A stretch of DNA of 58,753 nucleotides from Erwinia pyrifoliae DSM 12163 (GTDB lineage: Bacteria > Pseudomonadota > Gammaproteobacteria > Enterobacterales > Enterobacteriaceae). The stretch is from positions 327,431 to 386,183 of the forward strand of contig NC_017390.1 in NCBI RefSeq assembly GCF_000026985.1, read 5' to 3'. Below are positions 39,909 to 51,000 of this stretch, piece after piece (the first letter of the stretch is position 1; each line of letters begins with the position of its first letter). The notes under the pieces are model-generated. The model ran no database searches, was not told the DNA's origin, and worked only from the letters and a program-made list of their open reading frames with translations. A program made the translations under genes and the position numbers.

Positions 39909-41036
39909 ATGCAAACGATGTCTCCACTGGCGCTATATCAACAGGCGCTGGACAACGGCGAATATCAGCCCGATGACGTACAGCATGCCGCCATCATCCG
40001 CTTAGACGGTATTTATCAGGCGCTAAGCCATGCCCGCCCACCTTCCGCGCCGGCCGGTACAGGTCTGTTCGGCAAGCTGCATAAGCTGCTGGCTAAAAGC
40101 AAAACCGATATTCAGACACCGGCACGCGGCCTGTATATGTGGGGCGGCGTCGGGCGCGGTAAGACATGGCTGATGGACATGTTTTTTCGGGCAATCCCTG
40201 GCGAGCGTAAGCAGCGCCTGCATTTCCATCGCTTTATGCTGCATGTGCATCAGCAGCTGGCCGAATTGCAGGGTCACAGCGATCCGCTACAAATCGTTGC
40301 CGACCGTTTTAAAGCCGAAACCGACCTGCTGTGCTTTGACGAGTTTTTTGTCTCTGATATCACTGACGCCATGCTGCTGGGAACGCTGATGGAGGCGCTG
40401 TTCAGTCGTGGTATAACGCTGGTGGCGACTTCAAATATTCCGCCGGACGATCTCTATCGTAACGGTTTGCAACGGGCGCGTTTTCTTCCGGCGATAGAGA
40501 TGATTAAGCAGCACTGCGACATCATGAACGTGGATGCGGGTATTGACTATCGTCTGCGCACGCTGACGTCAGCGCATCTTTGGATGACTCCGCTGGGAGC
40601 TGAAACGTCGCAAGAGATGGGAAGGATGTTTATTGCATTGGCGGGTAAGCCGCCGCAGGTTTACCAACCGCTGGAGATTAACCATCGCCAGCTGCCCACG
40701 TTGGGGATGGCTGAAGGGGTGGTGGCAATGAACTTTCTTGCGCTCTGTGGCGAAGGGCGCAGTCAGCACGACTATATTGAGCTATCGCGCCGTTTTCATA
40801 GCGTATTGCTGTATGATGTGCCGGTGATGATTTACAATACCGAAGATCAGGCCAGACGTTTTCTGGCGTTGGTAGATGAATTCTACGAGCGTCACGTTAA
40901 GCTGGTGGTCTCGGCGGAAACCTCACTTTTCAAGATTTATCAGGGCGCGCGCCTGAAGTTTGAATATCAGCGCTGCATTTCACGTCTGCAGGAGATGCAG
41001 AGCGAAGAGTATCTGCGTCTGGCGCATTTGCCCTGA
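39909..41036 (+). CDS. zapE: Cell division ATPase ZapE
   Basis: ZapE is an AFG1-like ATPase that associates with the Z ring, mainly under stress or low oxygen. The 375 residues include Walker A GGVGRGKTWLMD near residue 80, Walker B LLCFDEFFVSD near 140, and the arginine finger region ATSNIPPDDLYRNGLQRARF. It is divergent from zapG and precedes rplM. Confidence 0.96.
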   Translation: MQTMSPLALYQQALDNGEYQPDDVQHAAIIRLDGIYQALSHARPPSAPAGTGLFGKLHKLLAKSKTDIQTPARGLYMWGGVGRGKTWLMDMFFRAIPGERKQRLHFHRFMLHVHQQLAELQGHSDPLQIVADRFKAETDLLCFDEFFVSDITDAMLLGTLMEALFSRGITLVATSNIPPDDLYRNGLQRARFLPAIEMIKQHCDIMNVDAGIDYRLRTLTSAHLWMTPLGAETSQEMGRMFIALAGKPPQVYQPLEINHRQLPTLGMAEGVVAMNFLALCGEGRSQHDYIELSRRFHSVLLYDVPVMIYNTEDQARRFLALVDEFYERHVKLVVSAETSLFKIYQGARLKFEYQRCISRLQEMQSEEYLRLAHLP

Positions 41037-41081
41037 GGTGCATGCAGGCGTGGCGGTATCGCAATTTTATCGCAGAAAATG

Positions 41082-41280
41082 TTCGATTTTTATGGGCGAC
41101 TTCTCTATAATCTTGCGACCCCACGTTACAGCAAAGGTTTTTTTCCCAAAACTCTTTGTGTTCCAGTAACTCTATCCGAAGGGGTGGGCTTGCTGGTCAA
41201 GATGGTCGTGTGAGCTCCAACCGTTTATTCAAGCGTTTGGGATTTCACCAACGTGTAACTTAATTTGGGTAAGCTTTTAG
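41082..41280 (+). promoter_or_regulatory. rplM-rpsI promoter and leader
   Basis: A perfect TATAAT at 41106-41111 with a weak TTCGAT at 41082-41087 (18-base spacer) starts an approximately 160-base leader. The leader has GC-rich pairing potential around GAAGGGGTGGGCTTGCTGG. In E. coli L13 represses its own mRNA through the leader, so this is the likely control site. Details of the fold were not computed. Confidence 0.55.
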
Positions 41281-42117
<837 letters not shown>

Positions 42118-42150
42118 TTTTTTCTGCTACAGCAGATTTAATTATCGAAG

Positions 42151-42179
42151 AACCCGGTGCTCAGGCACCGGGTTTTTTA
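42151..42179 (+). terminator. rpsI intrinsic terminator
   Basis: AACCCGGTGC (42151-42160) pairs perfectly with GCACCGGGTT (42165-42174) over TCAG, followed by a run of T. It is a strong terminator 34 bases past the rpsI stop. Confidence 0.92.
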
Positions 42180-42425
42180 TTTTTTCTCCCGTAACAAAAT
42201 GCGCCAAAGACACGCGGCTTTGCCATTTTCGCCGCAATTGCGTATTCCCATCCCCACAAGCAGGCTAAAATCTGGTAAACTATGTGTCACTTTGTGCCCA
42301 TTAGTCGGGCAAAGATGCGTGTGTCCTGTCAGTTTTGGCAGCGTTTGTCTTCAGGCTAATGGCAATAATGAGTCGCCGCGTGATGGCTATTCGCAGTAAT
42401 TTTCTCGATAAACTTGGAGGTTTAC

Positions 42426-43067
42426 ATGGCTGTCGCTGCCAACAAACGTTCGGTAATGACGCTGTTTTCTGGTCCGACTGACATTTTTAGCCATCAGGTA
42501 CGCATCGTACTGGCTGAAAAAGGCGTGAGCGTCGAGATCGAGCAGGTTGAAACGGATAATCTGCCACAGGATCTGATTGACCTCAACCCATACCGTACCG
42601 TACCCACCCTCGTTGATCGCGAGCTGACGCTGTACGAATCGCGCATCATCATGGAATATCTGGACGAACGTTTTCCACATCCACCGCTTATGCCGGTCTA
42701 TCCGGTTGCGCGTGGCGAAAGCCGCCTGATGATGCACCGCGTCGAACAGGACTGGTACAGCCTGATGCGTAAAGTCGAAAACGGCACGGCGCAGGAAGCG
42801 GAAGCGGCGCGTAAGCAGCTGCGTGAAGAGCTGCTGGCCATCGCCCCACTGTTCTCGCGGACGCCTTTCTTTATGAGCGAGGAATTTAGCCTGGTTGACT
42901 GCTACCTGGCTCCGCTGCTGTGGCGCTTGCCGCAAATGGGTATCGAGCTGCTGGGTGCGGGTTCGAAAGAGCTGAAAGGCTATATGACTCGTGTATTCGA
43001 GCGTGACTCCTTCCTCGCTTCCCTGACGGAAGCGGAACGTGAAATGCGCCTGCACACGCGGGGCTGA
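42426..43067 (+). CDS. sspA: Stringent starvation protein A
   Basis: SspA is a glutathione-transferase-like protein that binds RNA polymerase during starvation and supports acid tolerance and virulence. The ATG at 42426 follows GGAGG five bases away, giving 213 residues against 212 in E. coli. An N-terminal thioredoxin-like domain (MTLFSGPTDIFSHQVRIVLA) and helical C-terminal domain are present. sspB follows four bases later. Confidence 0.97.
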   Translation: MAVAANKRSVMTLFSGPTDIFSHQVRIVLAEKGVSVEIEQVETDNLPQDLIDLNPYRTVPTLVDRELTLYESRIIMEYLDERFPHPPLMPVYPVARGESRLMMHRVEQDWYSLMRKVENGTAQEAEAARKQLREELLAIAPLFSRTPFFMSEEFSLVDCYLAPLLWRLPQMGIELLGAGSKELKGYMTRVFERDSFLASLTEAEREMRLHTRG

Positions 43068-43071
43068 TACC

Positions 43072-43569
43072 ATGGAAATGTCTCAACTGACCGCCCGCCG
43101 TCCCTATCTGCTGCGCGCTTTTTATGACTGGTTGCTTGACAACGATCTCACGCCGCATCTGGTCGTCGACATTAATCTGCCTGACGTAATGGTTCCGCTG
43201 GAATATGCGCGTGATGGTCAGATCGTTCTGAACATCGCGCCACGCGCGGTAGGGGGCCTGGAATTGGGCAATGACGAAGTCCGTTTCAGCGCACGTTTTG
43301 GCGGCGTTCCGCGCCAGGTTTCAGTCCCGCTTGCGGCCGTGCTGGCGATTTATGCCCGTGAAAACGGAGCCGGTACGATGTTTGAACCTGAGCCAGTGTA
43401 CGATGGATCCGGTGAGTTTCAGGCGTCTAACGGCGAGAATGAAGCCCCGGAAACGCTGATGTCGGTGATTGACGGCGATCGTCCCGATGACAGCGTGGCC
43501 GACGACGATGGCCCTGATGATGAACCGCCTCCGCGCGGTGGGCGTCCGGCGCTGCGCGTGGTGAAATAA
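43072..43569 (+). CDS. sspB: ClpXP adaptor SspB
   Basis: SspB delivers ssrA-tagged proteins to the ClpXP protease. I start at the ATG at 43072 (MEMSQLTARR, against MDLSQLTPRR in E. coli), giving 165 residues as in E. coli. The globular tag-binding domain (about 5-110) is followed by a variable acidic linker and the C-terminal ClpX-binding module RGGRPALRVVK. It is the last core gene before the Tc region. Confidence 0.97.
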   Translation: MEMSQLTARRPYLLRAFYDWLLDNDLTPHLVVDINLPDVMVPLEYARDGQIVLNIAPRAVGGLELGNDEVRFSARFGGVPRQVSVPLAAVLAIYARENGAGTMFEPEPVYDGSGEFQASNGENEAPETLMSVIDGDRPDDSVADDDGPDDEPPPRGGRPALRVVK

Positions 43570-43581
43570 ACTGCAATTGTG

Positions 43582-43610
43582 GTGCTGGTCGCTGAGGCGA
43601 CCAGTATCAC
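43582..43610 (+). terminator. Hairpin after sspB
   Basis: CTGGTCGC (43585-43592) pairs perfectly with GCGACCAG (43597-43604) over TGAG, with a GTG/CAC extension. It lies 15 bases past the sspB stop. No T run follows, so termination may be Rho-assisted. Confidence 0.6.
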
Positions 43611-43873
43611 TGTTAAGCATGCTTTGTGTTCCCCGTTTTCCACACCAGCGCATTCCATACCCGGGGGTCTTTACCCCAATATTTTTGCTTGCATTTAACC
43701 CCTGCTACAAAGATCCTGTCCTGGACATCTGAAACCGATGTATGCAACGGTTTATCGCAGGTGCAAACGTACCAGATGTCGCCTTCGGGCTACATTGTCA
43801 CCATTAAACGATGTAACCTGTACCGCGCTTGATTATCTGGTTATGCACATTATTTTTATTAGCCAGCCTCGCC

Positions 43874-43920
43874 AGACGATGAGTTCTGAACCTTCAGAAT
43901 TGGCCTCGCATCGTCTTTTA
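43874..43920 (+). terminator. Nested double hairpin with T run
   Basis: An outer stem AGACGATG (43874-43881)/CATCGTCT (43909-43916) encloses an inner stem TTCTGAA (43884-43890)/TTCAGAA (43893-43899), followed by TTTTA. It has terminator form on the plus strand but no gene directly upstream. Confidence 0.5.
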
Positions 43921-43982
43921 CCCGGTTCCCTCATCGGTGCATCCCCATAATCTGTTGACTTATCTCCACCTCACAAGAGTTA

Positions 43983-44007
43983 ACGTCTAATACTTTAGAT
44001 TAGACGT
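43983..44007. promoter_or_regulatory. Operator-like dyad
   Basis: ACGTCTAA (43983-43990) and TTAGACGT (44000-44007) are perfect inverted copies nine bases apart. The position upstream of the Tc operon suggests a regulator site, but I do not recognise the motif. Confidence 0.35.
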
Positions 44008-44304
44008 AAGGTTTTCTTACCTGCTGCCGCGAGCAATAAGTCGTGTTTAATCATCTGTGCCAGGCACTACCTGAAGATGTTACAAGATTTATTGAGGTTT
44101 TGATCTGGAATCCTGAGATGCATATTGACAGGCTTTCAATCCACCTTATAAATAATTTTTTATTTAATGATAAATTAATTAATAAGTAATCGTGATGTGT
44201 TAATGGCTCAATAAATCAAAATTCAACGCGAAAAAGGGTCGTGCTTTATATTTTTTGACAGGTTAAGGGTTTTAATTTCTGCTCTTCGTTAACGATGATG
44301 TCAA

Positions 44305-44310
44305 TATAAT
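44305..44310 (+). promoter_or_regulatory. Candidate -10 hexamer
   Basis: A perfect TATAAT about 49 bases before the small open frame at 44359, and in line with the Tc operon. The -35 position is poor. It may drive the small frame or the toxin operon. Confidence 0.35.
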
Positions 44311-44358
44311 GCATTTTTTACTGTAAAACCCATCGTTTTTTTGTGAGTGATATTAATT

Positions 44359-44565
44359 ATGTTGAATATAGTTACCGGCCAACCTGGCGGGTATCTGTCG
44401 TCTGTGAATAATATCAAGGTGGCAAGAAATGACAGGTTTATTGCTGGTAATAAATTCTCAGCAGGTTATGGATTTGATTTTGGCCAGAGAAAGGGCGTAT
44501 TGACATCATTTATTGTCGTACTGCGTCGCGCCGGAGCCATGAATAATCGGGCAGTGCGTGATTAA
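44359..44565 (+). CDS. Small uncharacterised open frame
   Basis: A 68-residue frame from the ATG at 44359 (MLNIVTGQPGGYLSSVNNIK), ending MNNRAVRD. The ribosome site is weak (GTGAG about 11 bases upstream) and I recognise no family. It lies 134 bases before tcaA on the same strand. It could be a leader peptide, a small secreted or regulatory protein, or chance. Confidence 0.25.
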   Translation: MLNIVTGQPGGYLSSVNNIKVARNDRFIAGNKFSAGYGFDFGQRKGVLTSFIVVLRRAGAMNNRAVRD

Positions 44566-44698
44566 ACCTCAGTTTTTTATTACAAAAACCAATCCCGGTA
44601 TTGTTTGGCAGGTGGCTGGTATTAGATATCATATGCAACATCAATAAATAATTTATATTTATCCTCCATTATTAATGCTGGAAAAGTATGAGGTGTTT

Positions 44699-47600
44699 AT
44701 GTCTGAATTTTATTCATTGCCAGAATCCGCGCCGGATATCCTGGCAAAAATGCCCAAAGCGGGCCATAAGTCAGTTTTTGATATTATTAAAGTCAGCCGG
44801 GCTGAGTTTATCAAAACCATTCCTGACGTTGACCAAAGCCGTGCAGACAAAGTTTATCGCGACGCCCACCAGCGTGCGGCAACGCTTAAGTCATATTTTC
44901 GTTCATGGCAATTGCGCCAGGAGCCGGTCATTTCGGGTTTAAAGAAACTGACCTCCACCCCATCTGATGCTCTGCATAATACGCTGGTACGCAATATCAG
45001 CGGTGACGGGGATTTCTCCGATCTGATGGCGCGCAGCAGCGAGTATGCCGACGCTGCTTCTATTCAGTCACTGTTTTCTCCGGGGCGCTATGTCACTGCG
45101 CTGTATGCCGTGGCAAAAAAGCTATATGACGAAACGTCAGCGCTGGCTATTGATAAGCGCCGCCCCGATCTGCATAAGCTTGTTCTCAGTGAAATCTCAA
45201 TGAGTCAGGAGGTTAGCTCGCTGGATGTCCTGCTTGACGTGTTGCTGGGGCAAAACGGAAGCGCACTCAGCTCGATGTCGAAAAGATATTTTCCGATGAC
45301 CCTGCCTTATGACGATGATCTACATCAAATCAGCGCGTCGCTAGGCGCCCAGGGACGTAGTCTGAACGGTATCTGGGAAAAGCTAACCGATACACAGCGC
45401 CACTCATTGACACCGTCAGCTTATACCGGCTCCGCCTTCCAACGCGTCATGAGCCAGCGAACGGATACCAGCAACAGCGGCAAGACATTTTACCTGAAAG
45501 CCAATAACAGCATGGTTTGGTTGTCCGATCCTGTCAAAACAGGTTCTGTGTTTACAGCCCACATGGTACTGGGAGAGCCTGATGCCAGAGATAAGGGCGT
45601 GGCTCCGCTCAGATTTACCGTTATATCCACCGGGTCTGCTGAAGCAATGCGACTCGGGCTTGAGGGGGAAGTGGTATTTAGCCTCGGCACGTTAAAAAAT
45701 GCATGGCTCACAGGGTCGGCTGGCCAGCAGAATGCTAAGGATGACAGGTTTGCCGCTCTAAGCGATAAAACCAGCGGCCAGGAATTATCGATAGCCATCA
45801 CTGTTAACTACGATGACAGCGTGATGCTGCGCACCAGCAAAGGCTGGATCGGCATTGATGAAAATGGCGGGAATACAAACCGAAGTCAATCTCTGGTGCT
45901 GAACGCCAGTAAGGACAACGCCCTGAAGTTCACCCTGTGTGAGGACCAGAAAGGTATTAGGCGGGTGCCCCCGGCTCTTCGGCTTCCAGCGAAAGCGCCA
46001 AATCCCCCGACGCGAACCATGCTGTCACTGACGCCGTTATGCTATCAGCTGCTGCTTAATAACCACCTGCAAGAAAATGATATTCAAGTTCACTATGGAC
46101 TGAGCAGTGCAACCCAGCTTACCGCCGGTCAGCTGGCTACACAATTAAATCATATCCCCACTTTCTGCCAGAAAACCGGCCTGACGTTTAATCAGCTGCT
46201 GGAATTGACCGCCCAGAAAAATTATAAGGTCGGTGCAGGAAGCCCCGAATCACGTTACCTCCCCGAGAGCTGCTATCAAAGAGCTCAGTATCCTTACGGC
46301 ATGGTAAAGGTATATATTTATGGTGCAGCATTCCTTAACGCTACTGTGTATGCTAAGGACGCAAAGACTGTTTTATGGGTACAGCCGGAAGTTCGTGATA
46401 GCTCAGGTAAAGTCACCACTCCGGCAGCGCTGAATTTTCGTGATGATACGGTCATTACTCTCGCCGGTAACGTAGAAAAACTGATCCGACTGCGTAATAC
46501 CACCGGACTCTCCTTCGAGATGCTGGACTGGATAATCGTGAATGTCTCGCGGGCAGCGGGCTATAAAACGCCTTCACTGGATGCCAACACACTACAGACA
46601 CTGGCCGCATATGTCGGGTTGACAAAACGCTATGGCATCAATGCAAATACCTTTTGCAGCTTTATCGGGGCGGTAAACCCGTATGCCCCTCAACAGCAAA
46701 AAAGCGAATATGAACGGTTATTTACTTCGTTAGACGGCACCTTCACTCAACCAATTCAAGGAAGAGATGCCATAATCATAGGCTATTCAACGCGCGAGGA
46801 AAAAAAGCAGCGCGCGCTATTCTGTAAAGCGGCGGGAGTCACCGATGATGAGCTGACCCGCATCCTGAAATACTGCGATCTGAAGTATAACGATAAGTTT
46901 GATGAGTATGTGGCCGGGCGTATCAGCCGTTTTGGTGCCATTCCACGTATGCTGGGGTTGACTTTTGCTGAGGCAGAGTGCCTTTGGATACTGCTGGACG
47001 GCATACCCGCATTATACCGCCTGGGGTCGGTCAACGGCCTGTATGCCCTGGATCTTATCAGCCGCAGCGAACAGCTTATCGCATGGATGGCGGAGAATAG
47101 TCTGAGCCTGATCCAGCTGCAGGCGATGGTTAGCCGTCAGCACAGTGATACCGCCACGCCAGAGATGTTCACCTTCCTGCAGAATATCTATAACAGCGTT
47201 AACGACGAGACGCCCGCCAGCCGCTCTGCCGCGCAGGACATTGCCCTGCGCCAGAAGCTGCTGCGTGCGCTGGCTGGCGGCTTCGGCATGAAAACCAATG
47301 TGACCGGGCTGCTCACCGACTGGCTGGCGGCCATTGCTGACTTCACATTGTCTGCTTACTGGGTTGATATCAGCCAGTTTTTTGCCGACGAGAGTCATGT
47401 CTCGGTCGACCTTCTGCAGCGCAATTTCTCTGGTCTGGTCATGCACACTCACCGTCTGAGCCAGCTGGTGGTCATTATCCGCTGGCTGGATCTCAGTGAG
47501 CAGGATTTGACGCTGCTGACAGCCACACCCACCCAGCTTGACGCCACTCTGACCCGTACCCCGGAGCCGGATCTGCCGCTGTTGTTGCTGTTGAGCCGCT

Positions 47601-47959
47601 TTAAGCGCTGGCAGAGCCAGGTCACGGTGACAAGCCATGAAGCCCTGCGCCTGCTGCCGTTACTGGCGGCAGCGCACACGACGGCTAAAGAGGCGGCGGC
47701 AAAAATTGCCACCCTGCACAATCTCAGTGAGAACAGCGTGCAGAGCCTGGGCAAGCTGTTGTTTGGTAAACGGGGATACCCTGCAGACTTTGCTCAACTG
47801 CGGCAGCTGCTGAACTGGATGCATACCGGGCAGATGCTGAACGTCGGCTCTGCCACCCTGAAAGACCTGCTGACTATGACGCACGGCGATGAGCAGGCTG
47901 AACAAAGCGACCTGATTGCCCGCGTGGCGCAAAGCCTGACCGCTGGCCTCACCCGCTGA
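44699..47959 (+). CDS. tcaA: Insecticidal toxin complex A subunit, N-terminal half (TcaA-like)
   Basis: First half of a split TcA, the pentameric injection machine of Tc toxins. I start at 44699 (MSEFYSLPESAPD), with GAGG five bases upstream; 1086 residues, near the Photorhabdus TcaA length. The N-terminal SpvA/VRP1-type region is clear: IQSLFSPGRYVTALYAVAKK, then LVLSEISMSQEVSSLDVLLD. Residues about 258-418 read like a beta-trefoil or lectin-type insert (GKTFYLKANNSMVWL, then MLRTSKGWIGIDENG). Helical shell-type sequence follows to the end. tcaB follows after 41 bases. In the assembled toxin this part forms the outer shell with receptor-binding surfaces. Confidence 0.88.
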   Translation: MSEFYSLPESAPDILAKMPKAGHKSVFDIIKVSRAEFIKTIPDVDQSRADKVYRDAHQRAATLKSYFRSWQLRQEPVISGLKKLTSTPSDALHNTLVRNISGDGDFSDLMARSSEYADAASIQSLFSPGRYVTALYAVAKKLYDETSALAIDKRRPDLHKLVLSEISMSQEVSSLDVLLDVLLGQNGSALSSMSKRYFPMTLPYDDDLHQISASLGAQGRSLNGIWEKLTDTQRHSLTPSAYTGSAFQRVMSQRTDTSNSGKTFYLKANNSMVWLSDPVKTGSVFTAHMVLGEPDARDKGVAPLRFTVISTGSAEAMRLGLEGEVVFSLGTLKNAWLTGSAGQQNAKDDRFAALSDKTSGQELSIAITVNYDDSVMLRTSKGWIGIDENGGNTNRSQSLVLNASKDNALKFTLCEDQKGIRRVPPALRLPAKAPNPPTRTMLSLTPLCYQLLLNNHLQENDIQVHYGLSSATQLTAGQLATQLNHIPTFCQKTGLTFNQLLELTAQKNYKVGAGSPESRYLPESCYQRAQYPYGMVKVYIYGAAFLNATVYAKDAKTVLWVQPEVRDSSGKVTTPAALNFRDDTVITLAGNVEKLIRLRNTTGLSFEMLDWIIVNVSRAAGYKTPSLDANTLQTLAAYVGLTKRYGINANTFCSFIGAVNPYAPQQQKSEYERLFTSLDGTFTQPIQGRDAIIIGYSTREEKKQRALFCKAAGVTDDELTRILKYCDLKYNDKFDEYVAGRISRFGAIPRMLGLTFAEAECLWILLDGIPALYRLGSVNGLYALDLISRSEQLIAWMAENSLSLIQLQAMVSRQHSDTATPEMFTFLQNIYNSVNDETPASRSAAQDIALRQKLLRALAGGFGMKTNVTGLLTDWLAAIADFTLSAYWVDISQFFADESHVSVDLLQRNFSGLVMHTHRLSQLVVIIRWLDLSEQDLTLLTATPTQLDATLTRTPEPDLPLLLLLSRFKRWQSQVTVTSHEALRLLPLLAAAHTTAKEAAAKIATLHNLSENSVQSLGKLLFGKRGYPADFAQLRQLLNWMHTGQMLNVGSATLKDLLTMTHGDEQAEQSDLIARVAQSLTAGLTR

Positions 47960-48000
47960 ATGGCACCGGACGCACAAAGCGTATACAAGGAATAAAAACG

Positions 48001-51000
48001 ATGTCTGTCACCTTATTTAACAAAAATCTGAAAGAGGCGCGCCGCGATGCGCTGGTAAGCCACTATCTGGCGACCAGGGACTTCTCTTCGCTGCCGAAGG
48101 GTAGCAGTGTGAAGAATGCCGATGACCTGTATGAATATCTGCTGCTGGATACCAAAGTCAGCGATGCCGTCACCACCTCGCGTCTTGCTGAAGCGACCAG
48201 CAGCCTGCAGCTGTTTATCCACCGGGCGCTGGAAGGCTATGACGGTGAGCTGGCTAAGGGTGCCAGCGCGCTACTGGCGCAGGATGCCTTTCTTGATAAC
48301 TGGGACAAATACAATAAGCGCTACAGCACCTGGGCAGGCAAGGAGAAGCTGCGCTTTTATGCCGCGAACTATGTAGACCCCACGCTGCGCAGCAATAAAA
48401 CCGAGCTGTTTAAGCAGCTGGAAGAGCATCTGAGTCAGGGGAAATTTTCTGAAACCCAGGTCGTGCAGGCGTTCAATAGCTATCTCAGCGATTATCATCG
48501 CTATGCAAATGTCACCTACCTCAGTGTCGGGAACGGGCATGAGGAAAAAGTGAAGTATATATCCGCTAAAGCCAATGGGAAATATTATTGGCGGATGGTC
48601 ACTTTGGGCGAAGGGTATAAGCCCATAAAATGGGGGGAGTGGCAGCCGTTACCTACCGCCATTGACAAGGCATTAAATGATGATGTCGTGGTAGCCTGGC
48701 ATGAAAACAAAATAACCTGTGGGTGGAATTCAATAGAAAGTATACGGTTATCTGATGGGAAGGCTCAGGATGCTGTTTTCAATCATATATGGAAGATGAA
48801 CTGCGACAACACATGGGTCTATTTTTCTCATGCTGAAAAGCGTTTTGATACTACACCTCGAACAGGTATGACTACTGGTCACTGTAGATTGGAATTCAGA
48901 TGGGAGGAAGCAGTTAATGGACTATATGAGAAAGTCAATGGGGTATTAATTTATGATTTAGAAAGAAATCGCGTCACGCTGACAATTGATGATGCTCATA
49001 TCATATTCCATCCAGATGTGCAAGTTTTTATAAATAATCTATCTATGAGTTATGAATCGAAAAAAACTATCCCCTGGACTGGTGAGGTTAAGATTGAACT
49101 TAAAAAACGTGCCGGAGGGAAGGTATTAGAGGCATTCACGGCAACACTCTCCCCACTATCCGATGGCTTTTACGGGTATATCAAAGAGGGTTTTGTTACG
49201 AGGAATTCTCTCAGAGAATTTAGCGTAACTTCCTCCACCGCTACAACAAACGAATATTTCAGTGGTCAGTACCCTCTTTCTGATTTGTTCACTCTCGAAT
49301 GTCAGTCTTTATTTGCTAAAGCGGGTTGCTGGTATTACCAAAACGCAGCCGGAAAAATAATAACAGGCGGCGATGCCTTCTCCGGCCCTTACTGCCAGTA
49401 CCTGTGGGAAATCTTTTTCCATATCCCGTTCCTGATAGCCGCCCGCTTTGCTACCGAGCGGCGCTTTGACGACGCAGAGCGCTGGTATAAATATATCTTT
49501 AACAGCGCCGGTTATCGCGATCGTAATGGCAAGCTGCTGACCAATGAAAAAAAGAATACGCGTTACTGGAATTGCCTCCCGCTGGAGCAGGATATCGTTT
49601 GGGACAGTTTCGCCGCTGTGCCAGCCAGTACTGACCCCGATGTGATTGCCAGCGCCGATCCGATGCACTACAAGCTGGCGGTTTTTATGGGCACGCTGGA
49701 TCTGCTGATTGCCCGTGGCGATGCCGCTTACCGTACGCTGGAGCGTGATACCCTCACTGAGGCCAAAATGTATTACGTGCAGGCTCAGCAGCTGCTGGGG
49801 CCACGTCCGGATATTCGTATCACCAGCAGCTGGGATAACCCTATGCTGTATATAGCGGCCAGAGACATTGCCCCTCCCGCCACGCGTACGGCAGAGCCGC
49901 AGACGTTTTCCCGCTGGCTGAAGGCAGGAGACAGCAGTGAAATGGGCGATGGTAACTTCCTGCCACCCTGCAACGATGTGCTGCTGGCCTACTGGGATAA
50001 GCTTGATATCCGGCTGTGGAATCTGCGTCATAACCTGAGCCTTGATGGCCAGCCGCTTAATCTGCCGCTGTTTACCACCCCGGCCGATCCGGCCGGGCTG
50101 CATCGTCAGCAGCAGGGAGGCGATGGTGCAAAGTACGAGGTCAGGCCGTCAGATAAAAGCACTACCGGCTGGCGTTACCCGCTGCTGGCCGACCATGCGC
50201 GCAGTGCCGCCAGCCTGCTGACCCAGTTTGGCAACAGCCTGCTCAGTGCGCTGGAGCGCCGTGATGCTGAACAACTGACGCTGTTGCTGCAAACCCAGCA
50301 GATTGCGGTGCTGGCTCAGCAGCAGGGTATCGCCGGGAAAAACCTCGACAGCCTTCGTGCCAGCCTGGAGTCCCTGCGGCTGAGCCGCGCCAGCGCAGAG
50401 CTGCGTAAGACCCACTACGGCAATCTGGTTAACGGCGATCTCTCGCCCGCCGAGCAGTCCGGGCTGACGCTGCGTAGCAACGCCCGCACCCTGCAGCTGT
50501 TGTCCCAGGTACCAGCGCTTGCCGGCGGGTTGTTAAGCGCATTGCCTAACACCTTTGGTTTGGCGAATGGCGGCGGCGATTTAGGGGCACCGTTTCACGC
50601 GCAGGCTCAGATCCTCCAGGCAATGGCTGGTGCCAGCGATCAGTCCGCGGTGATCAACGATATTACCGCAGGCTATCAGCGTCGGGCAGAAGAGTGGGGG
50701 TTGCAGCGCGATATCGCTGACAGGGAGATCGGCCAGCTGGATGCCCAGATCGACAGTCTGAAGGCACAGATTGCCATGCAGCAGAAGCAGATCGCCCTGA
50801 CGGAAACCGAGTCGGCCCATGCGCAGCAGTTGTACAAGCTACAGAGCAGCCGTTTCACCAGTCAGGCGCTGTATAACTGGATGGTCAGCCGACTGTCGAC
50901 GCTTTACTACCAGATGTATGACGCCACCATCCCGGTATGCATGCAGGCGCGTACTGCGCTGATCCGCGAGCTGGGCGAAGATAAAGTGCACGGGCTGTTC

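Larger units (their letters stand above)
43611..44346. other. Gene-free AT-rich region before the Tc operon
   Basis: I find no convincing gene here. Base composition falls from moderate to strongly AT-rich after about 43980. It contains a nested hairpin (43874-43920), a dyad (43983-44007), a TTGACA hexamer (44255-44260) and a TATAAT (44305-44310). No IS end or tRNA was recognised. It marks the left boundary of the inserted Tc region, somewhere after 43611. Confidence 0.5.

Noticed and set aside
44251..44283. TTGACA at 44255 as the -35 of the Tc promoter
   Set aside because: No acceptable -10 lies 16-18 bases downstream; the nearest TTTAAT is only 10 bases away.
49309..50103. Antisense open frame (264 codons) opposite tcaB
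   Set aside because: It has no recognisable domain, and its length follows from codon bias of the real gene.
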